A stretch of 64,000 bases of DNA from NCBI GenBank assembly GCA_002011215.1, contig MTML01000137.1, positions 41,182 through 105,181 on the forward strand, read 5' to 3'. Origin of the DNA: Archaeoglobus sp. JdFR-24 (GTDB lineage Archaea > Halobacteriota > Archaeoglobi > Archaeoglobales > Archaeoglobaceae). The notes beneath the pieces were generated by a model, which did no database searches, had not been told where the DNA came from, and saw nothing but the letters and a program-made list of their open reading frames with translations. Both the position numbers and the translations under genes were made by a program. Shown one piece after another: positions 43,626 to 51,761 of this stretch (its first letter is position 1; every line of letters starts with the position of its first letter).

Positions 43626-44090
43626 TTAATCAGTATTCTTCACTTGCTCTATTATGGGTACTGCCTTAATTAAATAATAATTCAATCGACAGCTTTTCAG
43701 AATTTTTTTAATTTTCTCTACAGGATCCTCACTCGAAAAGAAAAGGTGGGTTTTGCAATTGCAATCTGTTGAACCAAAATCATTCTTGGGATAAAAGTTT
43801 TCGGAAATAATTTTGGCAACATCACATTCTATTTTCTCGTCTGAAATTATAGCAAAAGCAATCTTTGGAGACATCTTAGTCGTTATATAGTCTATATGCC
43901 ATCTTAACTTCTTATTATTTGAAAAATGCCTTGCAATTCTTTTTTCCATGTTTTTCATTCCACTACCACAGTAAATGTAGAATCCTTTTTTAAAATCTCT
44001 GTTGTTTTTTCCGATTTTGATTTTGATATTCGAGTTATTTTCAACGATAAGCAGGTAAGCACCTCTGATCTCCTCTTTTTTACCATGCAT
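43626..44090 (-). CDS. DUF123 (GIY-YIG-related) protein
   Basis: A 154-residue protein of the DUF123/Nri-type family, related to GIY-YIG nucleases. GAYLLIVENN, KKGFYIYCGSGMKNMEKRIARHF and LRWHIDYITT fit. The catalytic pattern G-Y-x-x-C/V-G-S is present, and the C-terminus has FGSTDCNCKTHLFF. It could be a nuclease-fold protein, but activity is unproven. A few residues (C in the GS motif) differ from active GIY-YIG enzymes. Confidence 0.85.
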   Translation of the reverse strand: MHGKKEEIRGAYLLIVENNSNIKIKIGKNNRDFKKGFYIYCGSGMKNMEKRIARHFSNNKKLRWHIDYITTKMSPKIAFAIISDEKIECDVAKIISENFYPKNDFGSTDCNCKTHLFFSSEDPVEKIKKILKSCRLNYYLIKAVPIIEQVKNTD

Positions 44091-44109
44091 CACTGGATTT
44101 ACTGCGCAA

Positions 44110-44119
44110 AATATTTTAA
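44110..44119 (+). promoter_or_regulatory. TATA box for the Nob1-like gene
   Basis: AATATTTTAA is centred about 27 bases before GTG 44142, suggesting a leaderless start at the GTG. Confidence 0.4.
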
Positions 44120-44141
44120 GTTTAGTGGAAAAGCAAATATT

Positions 44142-44621
44142 GTGCGAGTTTATGTTATAGATTCAAGTGCCATATTTTTCCGAAAGAGATTTTATTCCAA
44201 CATGGTTACAGTTCCAGAGGTAATTCAAGAGATAAAGGACGAAAAATCGGTAGATTACCTATCTATAATGGAGCTGGAGGTTAAAATGCCTGATGATGAA
44301 TGTGTAAATGAAGTTCTTGAAGTTGCAAAGCAGACAGGGGACATTCATAAGCTTTCTAATACTGACATCAAATTGCTTGCTCTTGCTCTTACGTTAAAAA
44401 AGGAAGAAAAGAATCCCATAATTGTAACGGATGATTACTCAATACAGAATGTAGCAATCAATCTCCACATTGAGACAGATTCAATAGTTCAGACAGGGAT
44501 ATCCAAAGCATTTAAATGGGTGAAAGTTTGTAAAGGCTGTAGGAGGATAGTTAATGATGTCGGGAACGGGAATATATGTCCGATATGTGGTAGTGAGGTC
44601 CTGTTGAGCAGGGTTAAATAG
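44142..44621 (+). CDS. nob1: Nob1-like PIN-domain endonuclease
   Basis: A 159-residue protein with an N-terminal PIN nuclease domain (VYVIDSSAIFF with the catalytic aspartate, NTDIKLLALAL, PIIVTDDYSIQNVA) and a C-terminal zinc ribbon (CKGCRRI and CPICGSE). This is the archaeal Nob1, which trims the 3' end of 16S rRNA. The start GTG 44142 puts VIDSSA at residue 5, as usual, and a TATA box lies 27 bases upstream. It is divergent from the DUF123 gene. Confidence 0.9.
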   Translation: MRVYVIDSSAIFFRKRFYSNMVTVPEVIQEIKDEKSVDYLSIMELEVKMPDDECVNEVLEVAKQTGDIHKLSNTDIKLLALALTLKKEEKNPIIVTDDYSIQNVAINLHIETDSIVQTGISKAFKWVKVCKGCRRIVNDVGNGNICPICGSEVLLSRVK

Positions 44622-44685
44622 CCTCAGGCTCCTGTATTATGTATAAATTTCTACACTAAATAAAAATTTATAGGAGGTTATGGCC

Positions 44686-45285
44686 GTGAGCAGAATTGAA
44701 GGCCTGATTGAAAAAGCCAGGAAGATGAAAGAAAAGGGATTAACCACGGGTGAAATAGCTGATGAGCTGAACGTTTCAAGAGAAACTGCCCTATGGTTAC
44801 TTACGAAAGCAAGGGAAGATATGGCTCCACCATCTGATATTTACATTGAATGGAGAACTTTTGCTAAATCACCCTTCAGAATGAGAAATGTGGCAAAATC
44901 TCTTGCAGATATGATACTTGAAACTGTTGAAGAAGTTCCAGATATTGTTATCGGAATCGCAACAAGTGGGATTCCTGTTGCTACGATGGTTGCAGAAGAA
45001 ATCGACTCAGATCTTTCTATATACTATCCCAGAAAGCTGAAATGGGAGCGTGAAGATCAGCAGATAACCGGAGCAATGAGCGAAAATTATGCTAAAGTGG
45101 ATGGGAAGAAGTGTGTTGCGGTGGACGATATTATTACTACTGGAACAACAATCCGTGAAGTAGCTGAATATGTCAAAAAGAAAGAAGGAAAAATGTTGTG
45201 TGCGTCTGTAATAATCGATAAAAAAGGAATCGATGTGGTGGATGGATTTCCGGTGCTCAGTATGTTCAGGATTGTGAGAATTTAA
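44686..45285 (+). CDS. gfcR: GfcR-like PRTase-domain regulator
   Basis: A 199-residue protein with an N-terminal helix-turn-helix (KGLTTGEIADELNVSRETALWLL) and an orotate phosphoribosyltransferase-like domain with the PRPP motif VAVDDIITTGTTIRE. It matches archaeal GfcR/PyrE-like proteins, which act as transcription regulators (GfcR controls glycolysis genes in haloarchaea). PRPP or a nucleotide may be its ligand. GTG 44686 is better spaced from GGAGG (44672-44676) than ATG 44680. Target genes are unknown. Confidence 0.88.
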   Translation: MSRIEGLIEKARKMKEKGLTTGEIADELNVSRETALWLLTKAREDMAPPSDIYIEWRTFAKSPFRMRNVAKSLADMILETVEEVPDIVIGIATSGIPVATMVAEEIDSDLSIYYPRKLKWEREDQQITGAMSENYAKVDGKKCVAVDDIITTGTTIREVAEYVKKKEGKMLCASVIIDKKGIDVVDGFPVLSMFRIVRI

Positions 45286-45459
45286 TTGAATCCGGTTGAT
45301 CAAGCTTAATATGTTGATAAAGGATGAGAAGGTTGGTCGGTTGATAATATACGAACAGTTAGTTTAGCTTAACCAGCAGTAAAAATCATTCGATATCACT
45401 ACAGGATAAATCTTTGGCGTCATCAGGGGATAAACTGTTTGATTGGGGGTCATTGGAAT

Positions 45460-46413
45460 ATGGAAGTTTGTATTTTAATTCCTACGCTCAATGAGGAGAA
45501 AAATATAGGAAAAACCATAGAGGACTTTAAAAGACAGGGATTTACCAATATTTTCGTAATTGATGGTAACAGTACTGACAGAACAAGGGAGATAGCAGAA
45601 TCAAAGGGTGCGAAAGTGGCAATTCAGAGTGGGAAAGGGAAAGGTCAGGCGGTAGCAGAGGCTTTCGAGATGATCGACAGTGATGTCATCGTTCTGGTAG
45701 ATGGCGATGGAACATATATGGCTGAGGATGTACACAAGCTGCTTGAACCAATATTCAAAGGTGTTGCAGATCATGTTGTGGGAAACCGACTAATCAATTA
45801 TGAAAAAGGCGCCTTTACAAAACTGAACTTCATTGGAAATGTAGCGTTAAATTTTATTTTTCGAACGACCTATGGGGTTGAGCTTTTTGACATTCTTTCA
45901 GGATACAGAGCATTGAGGAAAGAAGTTTATAAAAATGTTAATTTGAAAAAACAGGGGTTTGAGATTGAAACCGAACTTACTGTAGAAACGATTGCGAAAG
46001 GATTCCGGATAATGGAGGTTCCGATAAATTACAGAAAAAGAAGTGGTAAAACGAAACTGAGCCCTATTAGAGATGGTTTGAAAATTGGATCTACAATTTA
46101 CAATTTACTGGCAAGATACAGTCCTGGAAGATACTTTTATTTCGTCGGTACTTTTTTAATCGCTTTAGGAGTGATTTTTGGAGTTTATGTTGTGTATGAT
46201 TGGTTCAGAGATATAACCCATTCTCTGATGGCTGTACTGACAGCTTTGCTTATAATTTCGGGTATGCAGATTATAATCTTTGGAGTTATAAGTGATTTTG
46301 TTTTTAGAGGAAACTCGGAGACCACGCGGGAACTGATCATGATCAGATCGGAGCTTCGAGAAATAAAGGAAAGTATGAGAAAGGAAAACCAGCCGGATGA
46401 GGGTAAAAGATGA
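45460..46413 (+). CDS. aglJ: AglJ-type dolichol phosphate glycosyltransferase
   Basis: A 317-residue family 2 glycosyltransferase. The N-terminal catalytic domain has ILIPTLNEEKNIGKT, DGNSTDRTREIAESKG and the DxD metal motif LVDGDGTYM. The C-terminus has two predicted membrane helices (about residues 225-245 and 258-282). The family (AglJ) loads the first sugar on dolichyl phosphate in the S-layer N-glycosylation pathway. ATG 45460 gives the standard N-terminus. No other agl genes are in the window. Confidence 0.86.
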   Translation: MEVCILIPTLNEEKNIGKTIEDFKRQGFTNIFVIDGNSTDRTREIAESKGAKVAIQSGKGKGQAVAEAFEMIDSDVIVLVDGDGTYMAEDVHKLLEPIFKGVADHVVGNRLINYEKGAFTKLNFIGNVALNFIFRTTYGVELFDILSGYRALRKEVYKNVNLKKQGFEIETELTVETIAKGFRIMEVPINYRKRSGKTKLSPIRDGLKIGSTIYNLLARYSPGRYFYFVGTFLIALGVIFGVYVVYDWFRDITHSLMAVLTALLIISGMQIIIFGVISDFVFRGNSETTRELIMIRSELREIKESMRKENQPDEGKR

Positions 46414-46663
46414 ATTGGGGGTTGTAGAAGAGACTTCAGACAGGTTGGGGTTTAATCAATGGCTTTTTAAACCACTTAACGATCTTCAGCTAAACTTCAC
46501 GAATTATTATAATTTGGCTATGGGCACCATTTAATGTAGGCGCTGAACTCACTTATGTTCATTAAGGATTCTAATTCAAAAATTTTTTTGAGTGTTTAAG
46601 ATAAGGGACAATTGATAATTGATATAACTGCTCTAATCGGGAAAGCCACTCTTCCACATCCTG
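46414..46663. other. intergenic region, no intact gene
   Basis: AT-rich spacer after the AglJ-like gene. I see no open frame of useful length, tRNA or repeat. It leads into a broken helix-turn-helix remnant, so the whole stretch from 46414 to 46842 looks decayed. Confidence 0.4.
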
Positions 46664-46798
46664 GTGGCTATTGTGGAGTTTGAAGAGGATTTAATAAAAG
46701 GGAGGGTAGAGAGATGGGAAAGTAGTGATACAACCGAGTAGATTGCCAGCAAGCTGGGAGTGAGTAAAGCTATAGTGTTTGGGAAGATTAGGATTTAG
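46664..46798 (+). pseudogene. remnant with helix-turn-helix motif
   Basis: From GTG 46664 the frame reads VAIVEFEEDLIKGRVERWESS and then, after an in-frame TAG at 46739-46741, IASKLGVSKAIVFGKIRI to TAG 46796-46798. The second part is a clear helix-turn-helix (EIASKLGVSKA-like) with the expected glutamate codon changed to TAG. It may be a fragment of a regulator, a resolvase or a transposase N-terminus. The fragment is too short to name. Internal stop and lack of a start with ribosome site support decay. Confidence 0.45.
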
Positions 46799-46842
46799 GA
46801 CTTGAACCTTATTTTTGCGAATATTTCCCTAATAAACTAGTC

Positions 46843-47520
46843 TCAGTCCAGTATTCTGATACCACTTTCATCTATCTCCAAGCCAAACTTTCCTTTTTGA
46901 TGGGACGTTCTTGTTGTTTTTGTGACCCGGAGGTAAATGTCCTCACCTTCCCTTTCAAGAAAGATTGCGTTTCCCAGAGCTTGTTGGACTGCTATCTCAA
47001 AAGTTTGGCTGTGCATACCCTTGACAGCATTGACTATTCCCACACTCTTCGTCTTCATAATCCATCCGTGAATTCTTTGGATAAGGTCGTAGGCCTTTGT
47101 TTCACCATGTAGGAATGCTATTGAAGAAATAGAATCCACAACGAATCTCTGGTTCTGCATGAAAAACTTCCTAATTGCCAACATAAGTTCATCAAAATCT
47201 CTCGGGTTTCCTTGATACTTTTCGTCTGAAGCTTCTTCCCTACCAACGAAAAGGTCAACAAACTTTATCAATCTCTCATTTTCCAGATTTTCAGGATTCA
47301 GACCTAAGCTAGTCATGTTTAATCTCACATCGTAAGGAGAGTTATCGATGCAGAAATAGGTGCATTTAAATCCTTTTTTTGCCTGAGAATAAATAAACTG
47401 CTGGCAAAGCACACTCTTTCCGGTACCAACCTCACCAAGTATGAGTAAAGCTGATGGAATTGGGAGACCACCTTTTAGAATTCTATCCAGTTCTTTTATT
47501 CCCATTGAGGCTCGATGCAT
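46843..47520 (-). CDS. KaiC-like RecA-superfamily ATPase
   Basis: A 225-residue single-domain KaiC/GvpD-like ATPase. HRASMGIKELDRILKGGLP is the typical N-terminus, GEVGTGKSVLC the Walker A, and RFVVDSISSIAFL the Walker B region. Archaea have many such proteins with regulatory or motility roles; this one has no receiver or second KaiC domain. ATG 47520 aligns with the family start. The surrounding DNA is gene-poor. Function is unknown. Confidence 0.8.
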   Translation of the reverse strand: MHRASMGIKELDRILKGGLPIPSALLILGEVGTGKSVLCQQFIYSQAKKGFKCTYFCIDNSPYDVRLNMTSLGLNPENLENERLIKFVDLFVGREEASDEKYQGNPRDFDELMLAIRKFFMQNQRFVVDSISSIAFLHGETKAYDLIQRIHGWIMKTKSVGIVNAVKGMHSQTFEIAVQQALGNAIFLEREGEDIYLRVTKTTRTSHQKGKFGLEIDESGIRILD

Positions 47521-47856
47521 AATTCCTGTTATTCTTCTCAGATTTAATATTTTTGATCTTAGATTTTTCTTATGATATACTGCAAAGTTCAGCCTGAAGA
47601 ATTTCAGTAAGTGGATAATTCTTCATGGTTGCATCAACTTTGTTGAGTGGTTTTTCATAAGCGATCTGAATTATGTTGAGAAAAGGTTGAGAGAGGTTAT
47701 AATCAGGTTATAATCAGGAGGCTGAATAGAGATTATAATTTCTTTTGCTTTTGAGTCCTTTCTTTTAACACATCTGCAAATCGTCAACTATCTCTTTTTG
47801 CCTCATGAACCCTTTCTACATCTCGGCAAAATTTGATTGTGAAGTCAATTACATTC
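47521..47856. other. intergenic region with short repeats
   Basis: AT-rich stretch without an intact gene. It contains a tandem duplication of GTTATAATCAG (about 47696-47718) and T-rich segments. No tRNA or coding frame of useful length is seen. Confidence 0.4.
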
Positions 47857-48003
47857 TCACTTTACTTTTCCCCCCCATCTCCCATACAGCAAAACCTCCT
47901 TTGGAAACCTCCCGATATATTCGGCATCCTCCCGAAACTCTTTTTTAATGCGAAGGAGAACTTTATCTAAGGAGTTGGCTATGGTACCACAACTCTCAAC
48001 ATA
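47857..48003 (-). pseudogene. short coding remnant, unidentified
   Basis: A 48-codon open stretch without start codon. It includes LDKVLLRIKKEFREDAEYI and GRFPKEVLLYGRW, which look coding in composition, and is closed by TGA at 47857-47859 after a run of seven G. A TGA lies directly upstream of the frame. I do not recognise it. It may be what is left of a gene next to the tRNA. Confidence 0.3.
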
Positions 48004-48024
48004 TCAAGACAAATTTAGTTGATA

Positions 48025-48116
48025 GTGTGGAGTGAAAGTGGTGGTAGGTGTGGAGTGAAAGTGGTGGTAGGTGTGGAGTGAAAGTGGTGGTAGGTGTGGA
48101 GTGAAAGTGGTGGTAG
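48025..48116 (+). repeat. four perfect 23-bp tandem repeats
   Basis: GTGTGGAGTGAAAGTGGTGG plus TAG, 23 bases, is present four times without a mismatch (48025-48047, 48048-48070, 48071-48093, 48094-48116). There are no spacers, so it is not a CRISPR array. It ends 24 bases before tRNA-Arg. The perfect identity points to recent slippage or expansion. Confidence 0.9.
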
Positions 48117-48140
48117 GGCAACAGACATCAACAAAAGTTT

Positions 48141-48212
48141 GCCCCCGTAGGGTAGTGGATATCCTTGAGGTCTCCGGAACCTCAGATCCGGGTTCAATTC
48201 CCGGCGGGGGCG
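48141..48212 (+). tRNA. tRNA-Arg (CCG anticodon)
   Basis: A 72-base cloverleaf. The acceptor stem GCCCCCG pairs with CGGGGGC, with discriminator G. The D arm is GGGT/ATCC. The anticodon stem GAGGT/ACCTC encloses loop CTCCGGA, giving anticodon CCG (reads CGG). The T arm is CCGGG-TTCAATT-CCCGG. There is no intron and no encoded CCA. Confidence 0.93.
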
Positions 48213-48791
48213 CTAGTACCGACAGTTTAAATCCCCGCTATTTTTTGGCAAGATCACGGCAATCCAAGCAATAACATCGTGATAATCCAAGCAACGAATC
48301 CATTCAATATCTATTTTTTTGAACCTATTATAGGCGTGGGAATAACCAAGACTCTATACGCCAAAGAGTCCATCATTGGTGTTAGGCCGTACAAGCATGT
48401 GAGAGGTTTGCGTGTGGCAGAGGAGTCCATCTATCCGAAAAATACAACCTCATCAGAACAGACGCCTCGGACCTCGAGATCCACTAAACGATCTTCTTGC
48501 CTGCATGATGGGACATGAAGTAATCTCAGTATTCACCCCAGCTCCCGGAAAATACGTAAGATTATCAGAGCCTCAAAGACAGTCCAGGCCGGGAAGGTCG
48601 AGGGGTGGATCCCAGAACGGTTCCGGCCAGCGGAGTAGATAAAGAGGTGTCTAAAATGCTGGCTGAAAAGGCAAAATCACCTCAGTTTTTAGTGGATTAT
48701 TTGTAATTTTAACGATTTATATGTTTTGTTTCAGAAGTGTTAAAATAATAACAAAAGATAATAACAAAAGATAATAATGATAATATAGATC
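48213..48791. other. decayed region downstream of the tRNA
   Basis: No intact gene. Short open pieces in different frames (for example IGVRPYKHVRGLRVAEES near 48378-48432 and VDKEVSKMLAEKAKSPQFL near 48638-48700) look like parts of one or two broken genes joined by frameshifts. The stretch 48480-48640 is richer in G and C than its surroundings. The last 80 bases are AT-rich with repeated AATAACAAAAGAT. The position after a tRNA suggests an old insertion, but I cannot identify an integrase. Confidence 0.4.
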
Positions 48792-48938
48792 ATGAAACCT
48801 ATATTCAATCAGATGATGGAGGAAATAAAAGTAAAGGAAGCATTCAAGAGAAGCAAGATTGATGTGAGAATATATTATGAGTTTCTCGATTTTTTGTTTA
48901 ATCCCTGTATCCTCGACCCCCCTTATGAAAACCTCTAA
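48792..48938 (+). CDS. possible small protein, unknown
   Basis: A 48-codon open frame, MKPIFNQMMEEIKVKEAF and so on, containing KRSKIDVRIYYEFLDFLFN. Composition is coding-like, but there is no clear ribosome site and it sits in a decayed region. It may be a gene fragment rather than a functional gene. Confidence 0.25.
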   Translation: MKPIFNQMMEEIKVKEAFKRSKIDVRIYYEFLDFLFNPCILDPPYENL

Positions 48939-48956
48939 CAACACAAGCCAAAAGTC

Positions 48957-50684
48957 TTATGTCCCATCATCAAACGCATCCAGAATCCTTCTCAAAATCT
49001 CCTTCCTTTTCCCCCTGCTCAGTCTGAATACTCTTTCAACAACAAGCTCGGGTGTACTTCTCCCGATAACTCCAAACTTTGGCTGTCTGTTAACGATGAG
49101 ATTAAGATTATCATCCAGACCTGAAGCTTCAATCCCATCAACTCTGACGAAATCAAGCTTAAGTTCTTTCCCCATGTGGGAAACGACAACCATATAAAAA
49201 TCCTTCTCATTACCTATCCTCAAAAACTCAGACAACATCTTTACAGCGGCCCCGGGCTCAGTTATCGCTTCGAACTCGTCTATCAGGATCAGTTTTTTAC
49301 TGTCTCTCACCAGAGCAGATGTGAAATTCTTTAAAGCGGATTCAAAAGCTCCTGCCCCATAGGATAGTTTTTTCCTCTTGAAAAAGTAAATTTCATCCAG
49401 AACATCAATTGAAGCATTTTTTGCCGGTACTGGCAAACCCATTTGAGTTAATATCTGAATTTGAACGATCAATTCCAAGAGTGAGGTTTTTCCACCGCTG
49501 TTGGCTCCTGTTAAAACTACTACATTTCTGTTGGCTTCTTCTTTTGTATTAATATTGCTGGTGAAGGTGTTTAAATTGCCAATAAAGTAGCTTATTGGCT
49601 GAGGATCTTGAATGAACATGTTCTCTGCCAATTCGAATGCGATAAAACCCTCTTTCAGTTTGGGAAAATTCCAGCCCTTACAAACCTCTCTTAACCCTCT
49701 GATAAACTCAACCTCATACAGAAGATTTATTTCTTCTTCGAGTTTTGGCAGTAGCGTCTTAATTCTCCTCAGAATATCTCTTGATTTTAAATAGGTTTCA
49801 GCGATCAATTCTTTCTCGAACTCGTTTTTTAACCTCTCTACCTCTTCAATATTAATTTCCGGGAATATCTCCTTTGAAAAGATCTCAGCATTAATGCCAA
49901 GAATTTCACAGATCTCCCTTTCAGCAGCCAGCACCTCATCAACAACATACTCCTCAAATTTATAAAATTTAGATTTGAATGATTCATGGCTGCCCCTCTT
50001 TAACTCGGAAAGATATTCAAGAATCTCTCTTCCGCTTAAAACCAGCTTTTCATCCTTAATTTTGTCCTCTATCGATTTATTGATTTGTGCAAGCTTCGAA
50101 TATATCAGCTCATCAATACGGTCTAAGAATGCAGCTTTCCTGTAAACCTCCTCAATTTTAGCAACTTCACTCAATATGGTGGAAATTATGCTTTCATGAC
50201 CTATTGCATCCATTACTCTGGCTATCTCCTCCAGAACTCTCTTATTTTCGAATAGGGGTGTGATGTAAATCTCTGGAGTTATCTCGAATGTGTTTATCTC
50301 CTCAATCTCTATTCCCACACCCTGCGTACTCAAAACCAGGGGATATCCACCACTCGGCCGTGTATCCACATCGCAAACATTCAGCTTCAATGCCTTATCG
50401 TATTCCTCCTCACTCACAACAAGCAATCTGTCATTAAATCGTTTGACATTAAATTTGATTGGGTTTATTTCACCAATACTTACATTATTTACCCTGTTAA
50501 ACATCTCTTTGAAGTAATTCTGCCTCCTAGTAATTTCTTCTCTATTATTGGTTGGATAAAATCTCTGAATGAGCTGTTTACTCTCATTAAATTTGATTTT
50601 ACTGATAATTCTGTTACAGATTTTTCTGTAAATTTCAAGAACATCAGAATTCATTCTCAGTTTCATATTTCTGGTTTTGGTCAT
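48957..50684 (-). CDS. MutS-family ATPase (archaeal MutS-like)
   Basis: A 575-residue protein. The N-terminal 370 residues are helical core/lever-like. The C-terminal ATPase has Walker A GANSGGKTS near residue 395, KLSYGAGAFESALKNF, Walker B KLILIDEFEAITEPGAA and the switch VVVSHMGKEL. This is the MutS ATPase without the mismatch-recognition domain I, as in archaeal MutS-like and MutS5/MutS2-like proteins. Which DNA structure it acts on is unknown. AGGGG lies upstream of ATG 50684. Confidence 0.85.
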   Translation of the reverse strand: MTKTRNMKLRMNSDVLEIYRKICNRIISKIKFNESKQLIQRFYPTNNREEITRRQNYFKEMFNRVNNVSIGEINPIKFNVKRFNDRLLVVSEEEYDKALKLNVCDVDTRPSGGYPLVLSTQGVGIEIEEINTFEITPEIYITPLFENKRVLEEIARVMDAIGHESIISTILSEVAKIEEVYRKAAFLDRIDELIYSKLAQINKSIEDKIKDEKLVLSGREILEYLSELKRGSHESFKSKFYKFEEYVVDEVLAAEREICEILGINAEIFSKEIFPEINIEEVERLKNEFEKELIAETYLKSRDILRRIKTLLPKLEEEINLLYEVEFIRGLREVCKGWNFPKLKEGFIAFELAENMFIQDPQPISYFIGNLNTFTSNINTKEEANRNVVVLTGANSGGKTSLLELIVQIQILTQMGLPVPAKNASIDVLDEIYFFKRKKLSYGAGAFESALKNFTSALVRDSKKLILIDEFEAITEPGAAVKMLSEFLRIGNEKDFYMVVVSHMGKELKLDFVRVDGIEASGLDDNLNLIVNRQPKFGVIGRSTPELVVERVFRLSRGKRKEILRRILDAFDDGT

Positions 50685-50865
50685 CTGAACCCCTTAAATC
50701 TTTTACTTTATTTTCTTAAAGCTATCTCACTTCAGAATTTCGAAATTGAATGCTCGATGTACTTTGTTGTATCTCTTACTGTATGGTCTAAAAGCAAGAG
50801 AATTCCTGCAATTTTGAGTCTGGGCAAATTGTCTCTCATCTCCTCTGAAATTCATATTAAAACCC

Positions 50866-51636
50866 TTAACTTTCCACCTTCTTTCCGAAAATCGCAGCCC
50901 CTATGGCTCCGATTATCTGTGGCTCTTCTGGAGTTTTAATCTCCATTCCCAGTCTATCCTCAAGAGCCTTTTTTACACCGATATTTTTGGCAACGCCTCC
51001 AGTCAAAACGATATCTTTTTTAATGGGGATACGGTGGGCCAAGGAAACGATTCTCGATGCAATTGCTTCATGAATACCAGCGATTATCTCTTCAGCAGAG
51101 ATGTTGTTTGCAATATGGCTTATAACCTCGGATTCAGCAAAAACAGTGCATGTACTCGAAATCTTTACTTTCCTCTTTGCTTTTAATGAAAGCTCTCCGA
51201 GCTTTTCAAGCTTCACTCCGAGAGCATTTGCCATCACTTCAAGAAATCTTCCTGTTCCGGCAGCGCATTTGTCGTTCATAACGAAATCAGCAACACCTCC
51301 TCTCTCGTTCAGGGCTATTGCTTTGCTATCCTGTCCACCAATATCTATTACCGTTCTGGCTGTCGGCATAACAAAAATAGCTCCTCTGGCATGGCAGCTT
51401 ATCTCGGTAATCTGTTTGCTGGCAAAATCAACGTTGTTTCTTCCATAACCAGTTGCGACAATCGCGTCTATATCTTCTTCAGTCAAACCCGCCAATCTCA
51501 ATGTCTCATCAAAAACTCTTTCAGCAGTCTCATTAAGGTTGGGAGATACCTTAATCACCTTATATGCCAGTATATCGGTATCCATAATCACACACTTGGC
51601 TGTTAGGGAACCAACGTCTATTCCTGCAGTAATCAT
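50866..51636 (-). CDS. 2-hydroxyacyl-CoA dehydratase activator (HgdC/BadG type)
   Basis: A 256-residue ASKHA-fold ATPase. GIDVGSLTAKCVIM is the phosphate loop; C124 (NDKCAAGTGRF) and C163 (SSTCTVFAESE) hold the [4Fe-4S] cluster that bridges the two subunits of the homodimer. It uses ATP to inject a low-potential electron into the dehydratase/reductase. The length is that of HgdC rather than BcrA/BcrD (which come as two different subunits), so one activator serves the system. It is the third gene of the operon, 125 bases after the larger subunit. Confidence 0.92.
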   Translation of the reverse strand: MITAGIDVGSLTAKCVIMDTDILAYKVIKVSPNLNETAERVFDETLRLAGLTEEDIDAIVATGYGRNNVDFASKQITEISCHARGAIFVMPTARTVIDIGGQDSKAIALNERGGVADFVMNDKCAAGTGRFLEVMANALGVKLEKLGELSLKAKRKVKISSTCTVFAESEVISHIANNISAEEIIAGIHEAIASRIVSLAHRIPIKKDIVLTGGVAKNIGVKKALEDRLGMEIKTPEEPQIIGAIGAAIFGKKVES

Positions 51637-51761
51637 GAAATCCTCCTCTCCATTTGTTAATTTAACTTTTAAGCCTCCAATCTTTTAACTTTCAAACTTT
51701 TTATCTCATCTGTTCTCATTTTTTATCTCATCTGTTCTTATCGATCTTTATTTCCACTTCT

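Noticed and set aside
43926..44141. Longer Nob1-like reading from 43926
   Set aside because: It overlaps the DUF123 gene on the other strand and adds a non-family leader.
48025..48116. CRISPR array
   Set aside because: The repeats are directly adjacent with no unique spacers and there are no cas genes in the window.
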